From assembly GCA_027068725.1 (NCBI GenBank), contig JAMOMD010000249.1, forward strand, positions 1 to 8,390: 8,390 nucleotides of DNA. The letters are read 5' to 3'. This stretch comes from Thermoproteales archaeon. GTDB lineage: Archaea > Thermoproteota > Thermoprotei > Thermoproteales > Thermocladiaceae. Within the stretch, counting starts at the first letter, position 1, and each line of letters starts with the position of its first letter. Positions 1 through 4,867 of the stretch are shown here, in pieces. Below the pieces are notes generated by a model. That model did not search any database and was not told the DNA's origin. It saw only the letters and a program-made list of their open reading frames with translations. Made by a program: the position numbers and the translations under genes.

Positions 1-100
1 AGCCTGTTCGTTCATGATAAACTCGTACTTTTGCTGTTTCTATCTTTAGGTTGTTAAGTAGTTTCTGTGCTTTATCGAGTATTGTTTCGTCTATGCTCAT
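1..100 (-). CDS. Small unknown protein, N-terminal part only
   Basis: An open frame starts at an ATG read from position 100 and runs off the left edge of the window after 33 codons (MSIDETILDKAQKLLNNLKI..., later ...VRVYHERTG). It lies 9 bases after the stop of the upstream minus-strand gene. It has no A/T promoter box of its own at the spacing used elsewhere here and no visible Shine-Dalgarno, so it is probably the second gene of that transcript. The visible part looks like an amphipathic helix followed by a possible beta strand. Its codons mostly end in A or C, like the other minus-strand genes. The family is not recognised, and too little is present to guess a function. Confidence 0.6.
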   Translation of the reverse strand, partial: MSIDETILDKAQKLLNNLKIETAKVRVYHERTG

Positions 101-109
101 TGTTTGTAA

Positions 110-535
110 TTATCGTCGTAGTTTTTCGAGCTCTTTGTCTAGTTCTTCGTCGTTGAACTTTATTTCACTCGCTAATTCAACTGCAAAGGATTCTAAGCTA
201 CTCGTTAGTAGTTCAAGTGTTTCTGGTAGTGTCGCTCCAAGTTCTCTAAGCAGTCTAACAAGGGTTTTTCTTGCATCTCTAGGCACATACCTTTCCAGAG
301 TCAATAAGCCGTATCCCGCGAGTGCATCTCCTTCTCCCCATTCACATCCTAGAACTATCAGTGTCGCAGTTGCTTTTGCTAGTGCCTTTACCTTATTCTC
401 GGGTAAGTTTGGGTTTCTTGACCTTGCCCACTTTTCTATTAACAGTGTTAGCTTCTCTATTTTGTCCTTGTAGGGCTCCAAAAAGTTAAGTATCACAGCT
501 GTATGCTTGGTGTTGTTATTCTCGTTATTGTGCAC
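110..535 (-). CDS. Small acidic all-helical protein, unknown function
   Basis: This 141-residue protein is not recognised. The start is a GTG at 535, chosen because a CATAAAAC box lies exactly 21 bases upstream, the spacing shared by the leaderless genes of this window. An ATG two bases further upstream is out of frame. The first 11 residues are Asn-rich (MHNNENNNTKH). The rest is predicted mostly helical: about 17-38, 46-64, 72-82, 86-100, 104-125 and a charged C-terminal helix 129-141 (EELDKELEKLRR). There is no signal peptide, no membrane segment and only one Cys. It is divergently transcribed from the plus-strand operon beginning at 611, with 75 bases between the two starts. It is the first gene of a minus transcript that continues into the partial gene at 1-100. 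The plus-strand reading here is a Ser-rich shadow frame and was discarded. Confidence 0.75.
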   Translation of the reverse strand: MHNNENNNTKHTAVILNFLEPYKDKIEKLTLLIEKWARSRNPNLPENKVKALAKATATLIVLGCEWGEGDALAGYGLLTLERYVPRDARKTLVRLLRELGATLPETLELLTSSLESFAVELASEIKFNDEELDKELEKLRR

Positions 536-556
536 ATTATAGTTTGTGATGTTGTA

Positions 557-564
557 GTTTTATG
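557..564 (-). promoter_or_regulatory. TATA-type promoter box of the 110-535 gene
   Basis: Read on the minus strand the box is CATAAAAC, preceded by an A-run that could serve as BRE. It ends 21 bases before the GTG start at 535. This matches the 21-22 base spacing of the other leaderless genes, so transcription should begin at or next to the start codon. Confidence 0.6.
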
Positions 565-581
565 TTTTTTGTTGGGTAAAG

Positions 582-589
582 TTTAAGAG
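582..589 (+). promoter_or_regulatory. TATA-type promoter box of the 611-2153 operon
   Basis: The box TTTAAGAG, preceded by GGTAAAG, ends 21 bases before the ATG at 611. The same geometry at seven other genes argues that 611 is the real start. The longer frame beginning with GTG at 593 would place its start codon only 3 bases after the box. Confidence 0.65.
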
Positions 590-610
590 GTTGTGAATGT
601 TCTTGTTCTT

Positions 611-1153
611 ATGCCTGTGGTGAAGGTTAGGGTCGATAGAGAGGCTAAGGCTGTGTATTTGGAGTTCTTTCCTGTTGAGAAAGTTGATGGTAGTGTGGAG
701 TTTACGGGTAGTATTTTGGCTGCGGTTGTTGATGTTAAGGATGGTATACCTGCTGGTCTTGAGCTTGTTGTTAGGGGAGATGAAGATGGTAAAGCTGTTG
801 TAGAGCTGTTTGATAGGTTACGTTTAGATGATATTGTTAGTGAACGTAATCGCTTGCTAAATTCGTATAGAGCAACTTTTCTATACGTGTTGTCTTATCT
901 TCGTGAGCTTGATTTGTCGTTCTGTAAAGTTGTTGCTCCTATTGTTGGTAAGAGTGTTGAGGAGTGTCTTGAAGATGTTAAGGAGAAAATTGCTCCTCCG
1001 GGTAAGCGTATAATGGATGCGAAGCGTATGGCATGTATTGCGGTTTGTAGGGAGATTGTTGATGATTTGCTTGATGAGCTTGAGAGTAAGTCCTATGATA
1101 ATGACTTTGTAGCTATGCTGGGTAATGTTAAGAGGTATCTGTGTGGTGAATAA
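611..1153 (+). CDS. DUF2283-like N-terminal domain protein
   Basis: This is a 180-residue protein. The start at ATG 611 was preferred over the in-frame GTG at 593 because a TATA-type box ends 21 bases upstream, implying a leaderless mRNA. Residues 3-54 have the pattern of DUF2283: a beta strand VKVRVD, then A-VYLEF, a short hairpin, ILAAVVDVKDG and GLELVV. DUF2283 proteins are small (about 60-80 residues), often archaeal or bacterial, and of unknown role. The remaining 120 residues are helical, with four or five scattered Cys (FCK, EECL, ACIAVC, YLCGE) but no clear metal site. It is the first gene of an operon whose second gene, the transglycosylase-like protein, begins inside its last codons. 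This suggests co-expression, perhaps a partner or small regulator. The DUF2283 assignment rests on pattern only, and the C-terminal part is unrecognised. Confidence 0.75.
   Translation: MPVVKVRVDREAKAVYLEFFPVEKVDGSVEFTGSILAAVVDVKDGIPAGLELVVRGDEDGKAVVELFDRLRLDDIVSERNRLLNSYRATFLYVLSYLRELDLSFCKVVAPIVGKSVEECLEDVKEKIAPPGKRIMDAKRMACIAVCREIVDDLLDELESKSYDNDFVAMLGNVKRYLCGE
1132..1136 (+). promoter_or_regulatory. Shine-Dalgarno GAGGT for the overlapping second gene
   Basis: GAGGT, complementary to the archaeal 16S anti-Shine-Dalgarno, lies 6 bases before a GTG at 1143 and 9 before a GTG at 1146. It sits inside the end of the upstream gene. It is the only convincing Shine-Dalgarno seen in front of a gene here, as expected for an internal operon gene among leaderless first genes. 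It favours a GTG start over ATG 1125 (upstream of the site) or ATG 1161. Confidence 0.5.
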
Positions 1154-2153
1154 TCTAGCTATGATTGATTTGTCGGGTATTGCCTTTTCTCTTCCTGTTC
1201 GTTTTTATAGTAATACGTTGCCGGAGGAGGTTGCCTGGCCGTTTGTGCTTGTTCATTTGAATGATTACGAGGTTAGGCTTAGGCAGTATGAAACATTTGT
1301 TAGGCATGTTGTGCTTGACATTAATGTTCATAGATTTAGACACATTGGCGATTACCCCATGAACGAGCTTGTGAGATATGGCAGAGTTGTGCGTTCTCTC
1401 GCTGAGAAGTACCGTGACAGGATCTGTTTCATAATGCCGGACCTTCCTTGGGATCCTGAAGGGTATTTTCGTGGTTCGCAGTATAGTGACAATATTCGTA
1501 AGACGTATACTTACCATGTGGCTTTTCTTAGGTATGTTGCTGAGGCTTGTCATCGTTTTGGTAGTCAGCTGATGTTTGTGCTTCAGCATCGTCCGATCAA
1601 GGACGAGCCTAGGGTTGGTAAGAGGAAGGTGGTTGTCGACGTGGAGGGGAGACTTTACTATCTTAGGAGGAGCTGTGCATATGTTGAGGATTTGTTATCT
1701 GTGCTAAAGTGGGACCACGTTGTGTATGGCATTGCCGTGGGTGGTCTATGCGTTGTTGACAGCCCAAAAATAATTGCAAAGTTTCTTGACGTTGCCTTTA
1801 GATGGTTCCCACAATATAGAATTCATGGTCTTGGACTGACCTTGAGCGTTGTTAGGTATGTCCCAGATGTTTGTCGATATAGTTATGATAGTACTGGATG
1901 GACAAAGCCAGTCTGCAGCAGGGTGTATGAGCTTGTTAAGATTGCTGAGCCTTGGATAGAGGGGAAGTTTAGGCAGAAGGAGCTTGCTACTGGTAGGAGG
2001 ATTAGGCGTAGTTTTAGCTGTAAGACAAGTACGGAGAGGACGATCTTTTTCCTGTGCTATGTTGCTCGTCTCTGTGAGAATCTGGGTCTTCGAGGTCTCG
2101 CGCGGGAAGTTTGGGAGCTTGCTGAAAGGTATGCGTATAGTAAGCGTAGGTAA
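1143..2153 (+). CDS. DpdA/TGT-like TIM-barrel transglycosylase
   Basis: This looks like a member of the tRNA-guanine transglycosylase superfamily. Those enzymes swap a guanine base for a 7-deazaguanine in tRNA or, in DpdA, in DNA. Motifs occur in family order (numbering from GTG 1143): VVLDIN with D59; IMPDLPWD with P99-D100 and D104; a following N..KTY helix; FVLQH with Q148; YGIAVGGLCV with G200-G201; IHGLGL at 227-232; and YSYDSTGW with D249. D59 and D249 sit where TGT has its proton-handling and nucleophilic Asp (Zymomonas D102 and D280). The GGLC, HGLGL and S-DS--W patterns are closer to DpdA than to TGT. The usual TGT zinc motif CxCxxC is not visible. About 85 C-terminal residues after the barrel are basic and helical. 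The gene overlaps the preceding one by 11 bases and follows a GAGGT site; ATG 1125, GTG 1146 and ATG 1161 are alternative starts. No deazaguanine synthesis gene is in view; preQ0 could come from the archaeosine pathway. The superfamily call is good, the DNA substrate is inference. Confidence 0.78.
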   Translation: MVNNLAMIDLSGIAFSLPVRFYSNTLPEEVAWPFVLVHLNDYEVRLRQYETFVRHVVLDINVHRFRHIGDYPMNELVRYGRVVRSLAEKYRDRICFIMPDLPWDPEGYFRGSQYSDNIRKTYTYHVAFLRYVAEACHRFGSQLMFVLQHRPIKDEPRVGKRKVVVDVEGRLYYLRRSCAYVEDLLSVLKWDHVVYGIAVGGLCVVDSPKIIAKFLDVAFRWFPQYRIHGLGLTLSVVRYVPDVCRYSYDSTGWTKPVCSRVYELVKIAEPWIEGKFRQKELATGRRIRRSFSCKTSTERTIFFLCYVARLCENLGLRGLAREVWELAERYAYSKRR

Positions 2154-2155
2154 AG

Positions 2156-2163
2156 CTTTTATG
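2156..2163 (+). promoter_or_regulatory. TATA-type promoter box of the 2186-3151 gene
   Basis: CTTTTATG, preceded by GTAAAG, ends 22 bases before ATG 2186. It begins 3 bases after the stop of the transglycosylase-like gene, so the downstream gene can be transcribed independently and leaderless. Confidence 0.6.
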
Positions 2164-2185
2164 TTTTCTTTGTCTTGTACTCTCC

Positions 2186-3151
2186 ATGTCGTCGGGGGAT
2201 ACTGTTCAACTGTTTAAGCGTCTAGTGTTTGAGACTGGACTTGTTGATCAGGTTACGCGTGCGGTCGTTGATGCTGTTAGGGAGAGTTTTGACATTGCAT
2301 ATAGGTACAAGATACTTGAAATAGTACACAAGTGCAGACGTAGGCGCCTTATTAGGACTAGGGTTGGGTATCTTCTCCATTCTAGGAGATGGCTGTTTAT
2401 TGCTAATGTGCATAGGATATTGCGTGATAGGCTTAGGGAACTTGATGTTGAGCCAGTGTTCAGTGATGTTGCTAGGGAGGTCGTTGAGAAGGTGATTAAC
2501 CACGCTATTAGGGGGTCTAAACTGTTTTTGTCTGTTGCAGTGTATAGTGGCAAGGTAATAGTTGCTAGACCAATCTTTGCTCTTAGGCGTGACGTGACTG
2601 TTCTTGACATTGTTGCTAACTGTTTCTCGAAGAGGTTTGGCAGGGTTGACAATGTTATTGAGGATCTCTTGCTTGCTCGTGAGAGGATTTATCATTTTAT
2701 GATGAATCTGCTCCGTGACATTAATGACAGCTTAACGATGGCGTATGGTGCAGTAAACGAACTCTTTACAAAGGTTGTAATAGAGAGCAGAGACAAGGAA
2801 GATCTTAGGAAGAGTCTGCGTAAGGCAGGTCGCGTCTTTGTTGAAGAGTGTAATCGCTTTGTCAGTGAGTGGAAGAAGTCTAGGCTAGGCATTGTTAAGC
2901 AGTGGATAGAGGACATCGATGACCCAACTATTAGAGAATGCATGAGGCATAGGCTCGTGACTGCGGTCAATGCCGCATCTAGGGTGCTTGAGCAGGCTTT
3001 CTCTAGGGTCAAGTTTAGGACTAGGTGTAGGGTCTCGAAGAGGAGTTGGAGGAGGAAGCAGTGTGAGTTTGAGGTTCGTTTTAACTTTAGGGACGATGTG
3101 TATAACGACCTTATTGGTATAGTGCAGGAATTTATTGTACGTGGACTGTAA
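2186..3151 (+). CDS. Basic, mostly helical orphan protein, unknown
   Basis: This 321-residue protein is not recognised. It starts at ATG 2186, 22 bases after a TATA-type box, so its mRNA should be leaderless. It is rich in Arg and Lys, with a very basic stretch at 49-59 (KCRRRRLIRTR) and a basic Cys-containing stretch at about 276-293. A short beta segment at about 112-132 (KLFLSVAVYSGKVIVARPIF) separates two helical halves. The second half (about 135-275) has long amphipathic helices, and the C-terminus EFEVRFNF could be a strand. There is no signal peptide or membrane span. The charge pattern would suit nucleic-acid binding, but no catalytic motif is visible. It follows the transglycosylase-like gene on the same strand by 32 bases. 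Its last 20 bases overlap the convergent winged-helix gene. Its codons prefer T-ending triplets, like the other plus-strand genes. Confidence 0.8.
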   Translation: MSSGDTVQLFKRLVFETGLVDQVTRAVVDAVRESFDIAYRYKILEIVHKCRRRRLIRTRVGYLLHSRRWLFIANVHRILRDRLRELDVEPVFSDVAREVVEKVINHAIRGSKLFLSVAVYSGKVIVARPIFALRRDVTVLDIVANCFSKRFGRVDNVIEDLLLARERIYHFMMNLLRDINDSLTMAYGAVNELFTKVVIESRDKEDLRKSLRKAGRVFVEECNRFVSEWKKSRLGIVKQWIEDIDDPTIRECMRHRLVTAVNAASRVLEQAFSRVKFRTRCRVSKRSWRRKQCEFEVRFNFRDDVYNDLIGIVQEFIVRGL

Positions 3152-3413
3152 CGTTCATTACTCTGCTCTCGATAAGTTTCTGCGCTTTTTCTCTGCATAC
3201 TCTAAGCCTCCAGTACCTAATGTTGGTGTGTGGCTTTACCAGTTTCTCAACTATGCCCATCTGCTCAAGTAGTCTAAGGTCGTAGTATACTAGGTGACTC
3301 CACTCTGAGAAACGTTGCTTCAGTTCCCTTGTACTGACGTACCTGTCCTCACTTAGTGCATCGACTAGTTTTAACAGTCTCTGTGCTACCTCGGGTGTAA
3401 GTAGCCTAGGCAT
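3132..3413 (-). CDS. Winged-helix DNA-binding regulator
   Basis: This small protein of 93 residues is probably a transcription regulator. The start is set at ATG 3413 because a CTTAAGTA box lies 21 bases upstream; the in-frame GTG at 3434 would sit against that box. Residues 6-20 (TPEVAQRLLKLVDAL) form a first helix. Residues 26-59 (YVSTRELKQRF..., then a helix with YYDLRLLEQMGIVEKL) fit a helix-turn-helix with its recognition helix. IRYWRLRV at 65-72 fits the wing strands. The C-terminal tail (KAQKLIESRV...) may help dimerise. This is the usual size for small crenarchaeal and viral winged-helix proteins. The stop overlaps the end of the convergent plus-strand gene by 20 bases. It lies downstream of two other DNA-binding genes on the same strand but has its own promoter within the end of the preceding gene. 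The target is unknown. Confidence 0.8.
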   Translation of the reverse strand: MPRLLTPEVAQRLLKLVDALSEDRYVSTRELKQRFSEWSHLVYYDLRLLEQMGIVEKLVKPHTNIRYWRLRVCREKAQKLIESRVMNVTVHVQ

Positions 3414-3434
3414 ATGAAGTAGATTGTGAGACAC

Positions 3435-3442
3435 TACTTAAG
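3435..3442 (-). promoter_or_regulatory. TATA-type promoter box of the winged-helix gene
   Basis: On the minus strand the box is CTTAAGTA, preceded by TTAAAA, and ends 21 bases before ATG 3413. It overlaps the stop codon of the upstream 228-residue gene (3438-3440), so the promoter is embedded in the end of that gene. Confidence 0.6.
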
Positions 3443-4124
3443 TTTTAACTTTGTGACCACAGTGCGGACAGTAGTAAAAGTCGAATATTTTCACCATCTT
3501 CAGCCCACATGAGGGGCATACGTCTTTTCGTCCATGTCCTCTTAGCCTGAGATATCGCCTAACTGCGTATTCTGGTATTTCTAACATTTTTGCTATTTCC
3601 TTTATGCTGTATCCATGTTTGTACAGTGCTTCTACTATTTCTGCCTCTGTCTCATCTTTTTCTCGTGCCTGCTCCTTCTCGTAGAGTAGGACTTCTTGCC
3701 TAGCCATGTGCTTTTCTAGGCTCTTCCTAACTTTCTCAGCTATGCTTGGTCGCGTTGCCTCTAATAACTGTAGTAGCACGTCTAGTCTATACATTGCGCA
3801 GTCCTGTTCATCTCTGCAGAAGATGATGTATACACTATCCATGGAGTGACTAACTACTGCTCTAGCAATCTTCTTCATCGAAAACGTGTTAGCTATCTTA
3901 CGCATATGCCACATGATTGCACTCAAGGTTGTGCGCATTACTGGGAAGGTGAAGGCGGGGTACTTTCTGCCGTTCGCAACTATGCAGAAGTCACCTTCCT
4001 CACAGGGCTCAGTCTCTATTTTCCTATCTGCGAGGTAAGAAAGGGCACAAAGTATTGCGTATTTTGAAGGTTCTTTGTATATTACTGTTTTTACGAATTT
4101 TTCAAGTATGTCTTTTCTCTCCAT
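3438..4124 (-). CDS. HTH and C-terminal zinc-ribbon regulator
   Basis: This 228-residue protein probably binds DNA. Residues 1-130 form an unrecognised alpha/beta N-terminal domain with several Cys (C26, C41, C47, C103, C109). Residues 133-165 are strongly charged and helical, likely a coiled coil (KSLEKHMARQEVLLYEKEQ and onwards). Residues 163-194 fit a helix-turn-helix, with GYSIKEIAKMLEI followed by the recognition helix PEYAVRRYLRLRG. The C-terminus is a zinc ribbon: C203-x2-C206, then C219-x2-C222 (VCPSCG and YYCPHCG). The HTH plus zinc-ribbon order resembles archaeal transcription regulators and some transposon-linked DNA-binding proteins, but no transposase catalytic motif is present. 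The ATG overlaps the stop of the double zinc-finger gene as TAATG. No promoter box or Shine-Dalgarno lies in front, so translation is probably coupled to that gene. Function as a regulator is inference. Confidence 0.82.
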   Translation of the reverse strand: MERKDILEKFVKTVIYKEPSKYAILCALSYLADRKIETEPCEEGDFCIVANGRKYPAFTFPVMRTTLSAIMWHMRKIANTFSMKKIARAVVSHSMDSVYIIFCRDEQDCAMYRLDVLLQLLEATRPSIAEKVRKSLEKHMARQEVLLYEKEQAREKDETEAEIVEALYKHGYSIKEIAKMLEIPEYAVRRYLRLRGHGRKDVCPSCGLKMVKIFDFYYCPHCGHKVKT

Positions 4125-4597
4125 TATTTGCCGTAGAGTATTTTCCTGACCTCAACAATTATTGTTGGGTGTCTTGTCTTGAAGTGCTTCCAAATTTCGG
4201 AGTATGTCTTGACTAGTTCGCTTGGTGGTTTCTTGTCTGTTATTGCTTCTCCACAGATTGTGCAGTAGAACTTGCCTTCCCTCTCCTTGACTAGTTGTAG
4301 TGTCTCTACGATGTACTTGACGTAGGCTGTCCATGACCCAACTATCTTGCCTAGTACCTCCCTGTCTATCCTCTCTAGGAGAGACTTTAGGGTTATTCCC
4401 TGTTCCTGCGCAATCTTCTTCAGAATGTCTGGGTGTGCCTTCTTGAAGTGATTGTACACTTCTGCAAGTACTTTAAACCCTGTTAGTTTCTCTTTGGCTT
4501 TTCTGATTATGACCTCGCCACAGAGCTTGCAGATGTAGACTACTTCCTGGTCCGTATATTCTGTCCTTACTATCTTTGCTAGTTTTGTCCAAGTCAT
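4124..4597 (-). CDS. Protein with two C2H2-type zinc fingers
   Basis: This 157-residue protein has two zinc-finger-like units of the same design. The first is C23-x2-C26-x22/23-H50-x4-H55 (ICKLCGE, then NHFKKAHP). The second is C112-x2-C115-x22-H138-x4-H143 (YCTICGE, then KHFKTRHP). Each is followed by a helix, giving an internal duplication with a helical linker at about 57-103. The Cys-to-His spacing is longer than in the classical eukaryotic finger (about 12), as in several archaeal and crenarchaeal viral finger proteins. DNA or RNA binding is the likely role. It is the first gene of a two-gene operon with the HTH/zinc-ribbon gene (stop and start overlap by one base). It starts at ATG 4597, 22 bases after a CTTAAAAG box. 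A 10-base perfect palindrome abuts that promoter, so autoregulation or control by a neighbour is possible. Confidence 0.82.
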   Translation of the reverse strand: MTWTKLAKIVRTEYTDQEVVYICKLCGEVIIRKAKEKLTGFKVLAEVYNHFKKAHPDILKKIAQEQGITLKSLLERIDREVLGKIVGSWTAYVKYIVETLQLVKEREGKFYCTICGEAITDKKPPSELVKTYSEIWKHFKTRHPTIIVEVRKILYGK

Positions 4598-4619
4598 TGT
4601 GAATCTTGACCAACCTGAA

Positions 4620-4627
4620 CTTTTAAG
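4620..4627 (-). promoter_or_regulatory. TATA-type promoter box of the zinc-finger operon
   Basis: On the minus strand the box is CTTAAAAG, preceded by CTAAAAG, and ends 22 bases before ATG 4597. The 13 bases TAAAAGCTTAAAA are identical to those in front of the gene starting at 7180. Confidence 0.65.
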
Positions 4628-4632
4628 CTTTT

Positions 4633-4642
4633 AGGTGCACCT
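4633..4642. promoter_or_regulatory. Palindrome AGGTGCACCT next to zinc-finger promoter
   Basis: This is a perfect 10-base palindrome immediately upstream of the AAAAGCTTAAAAG promoter element, in minus-strand direction. The position suits an operator or activator site touching the BRE. No second copy was noticed at other promoters here. Which protein might bind it is unknown; the zinc-finger and HTH products are natural candidates. Confidence 0.35.
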
Positions 4643-4676
4643 CCGTACAAAAATGTTCAGAAAACGGACCTCTCAT

Positions 4677-4741
4677 CACATGTCAGAGCGTCCCTCTGCG
4701 ACTGTCTTTTTATATTTCTTTTCCCCGGGGGGACGCATGTG
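4677..4741. repeat. Interrupted inverted repeat around the A/T box
   Basis: CACAT (4677-4681) pairs with ATGTG (4737-4741), and GCGTCCC (4688-4694) pairs with GGGACGC (4730-4736). That gives 12 pairs with a 6-base bulge on the left and a 35-base loop. The loop contains the TTTTATAT box and the first CCCGGG. The arms could form in a transcript of either strand or mark a protein-binding site. Confidence 0.4.
4707..4714 (+). promoter_or_regulatory. Possible promoter for a transcript across the hairpin
   Basis: TTTTATAT lies in a T-rich stretch (CTTTTTATATTTC) 22 bases before position 4737. By the spacing rule of this window, plus-strand transcription would begin at about 4737, directly before the GC-rich hairpin. 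The reverse strand also reads as a TATA box (ATATAAAA), so the direction is uncertain. Confidence 0.35.
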
Positions 4742-4781
4742 CCCGGGGACCCGGGGAGCATTGCTCCCCGGGTTGCTATGA
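4737..4781 (+). other. Possible 14-codon leaderless mini-ORF over hairpin
   Basis: ATG at 4737 opens a frame MCPGTRGALLPGLL ending at TGA 4779-4781. The ATG sits exactly 22 bases after the TTTTATAT box, the spacing used by real genes here. The frame spans the whole 11-base-pair hairpin. It may be a leader peptide, but its Pro/Gly/Leu composition follows from the palindromic GC-rich DNA, so chance is a serious alternative. Confidence 0.2.
4749..4773. repeat. Perfect 11-bp GC-rich hairpin
   Basis: ACCCGGGGAGC (4749-4759) and GCTCCCCGGGT (4763-4773) are exact reverse complements around a 3-base loop ATT. CCCGGG occurs four times within 49 bases (4724, 4742, 4750 and 4767), so the right arm can also pair with other copies. 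GGGT (4770-4773) can alternatively pair with ACCC (4781-4784) around a 7-base loop, allowing switching. No T-run follows on the plus strand, and the minus strand continues into an A-rich stretch, so this is not a textbook intrinsic terminator. It may still mark the 3' end of the ligase transcript. Confidence 0.7.
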
Positions 4782-4867
4782 CCCAGTTCTCCCGTGGAAA
4801 GCTGCTTATTTAAACCTTTCTAAAACAACCAAAATATTACAGCCCGAGTACACATCACAGGCAGGTT

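Larger units (their letters stand above)
4598..4867. other. Largest intergenic island with GC-rich palindromic core
   Basis: This 270-base gap between two minus-strand genes is the largest in the window. From left to right it holds the zinc-finger promoter (4620-4627), a palindrome (4633-4642), a C/D-box-like arrangement on the minus strand (4657-4686), an inverted repeat (4677-4741), an A/T box (4707-4714), four CCCGGG hexamers (4724-4772), a perfect 11-base-pair hairpin (4749-4773), and an A/T-rich tail toward the ligase stop. The GC-rich core contrasts sharply with the AT-rich surroundings. No protein-sized frame is present. It may be a structured RNA gene, a transcript-end structure or a replication/control site. 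Confidence 0.6.

Noticed and set aside
51..473. Plus-strand frame of 140 codons opposite the 110-535 gene
   Set aside because: Its product is a Ser/Leu-rich low-complexity translation typical of an antisense shadow; the minus frame has normal composition and a promoter at the right distance.
1155..1589. Minus-strand frame opposite the transglycosylase-like gene
   Set aside because: The plus frame carries the ordered superfamily motifs; the minus product has no recognisable pattern.
2222..3198. Several overlapping minus-strand frames opposite the orphan protein
   Set aside because: They are shadows of the long plus frame, which has a promoter and normal charged composition; the minus products are Ser/Thr/Asn-rich.
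3438..4124. Transposase or OrfB-like protein because of its C-terminal CPxCG zinc ribbon
   Set aside because: Only the zinc ribbon resembles such proteins; no acidic catalytic motifs, terminal repeats or companion gene are visible.
4153..4167. Inverted repeat CAACAAT-T-ATTGTTG upstream of the HTH/zinc-ribbon gene
   Set aside because: It lies inside the zinc-finger coding region (codons for Thr-Ile-Ile-Val), without a promoter at the right distance; chance in AT-rich DNA is likely.
4723..4773. CRISPR-like or short tandem repeat array based on CCCGGGG
   Set aside because: Copies are only 6-8 bases with irregular, tiny spacing and no spacer-like segments; they are better explained as parts of stems.
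4737..4812. tRNA gene in the GC-rich island
   Set aside because: The GGGTTGCTATGACCC loop vaguely resembles a T-arm, but there is no TTCGA-type loop, no acceptor stem and no anticodon arm.
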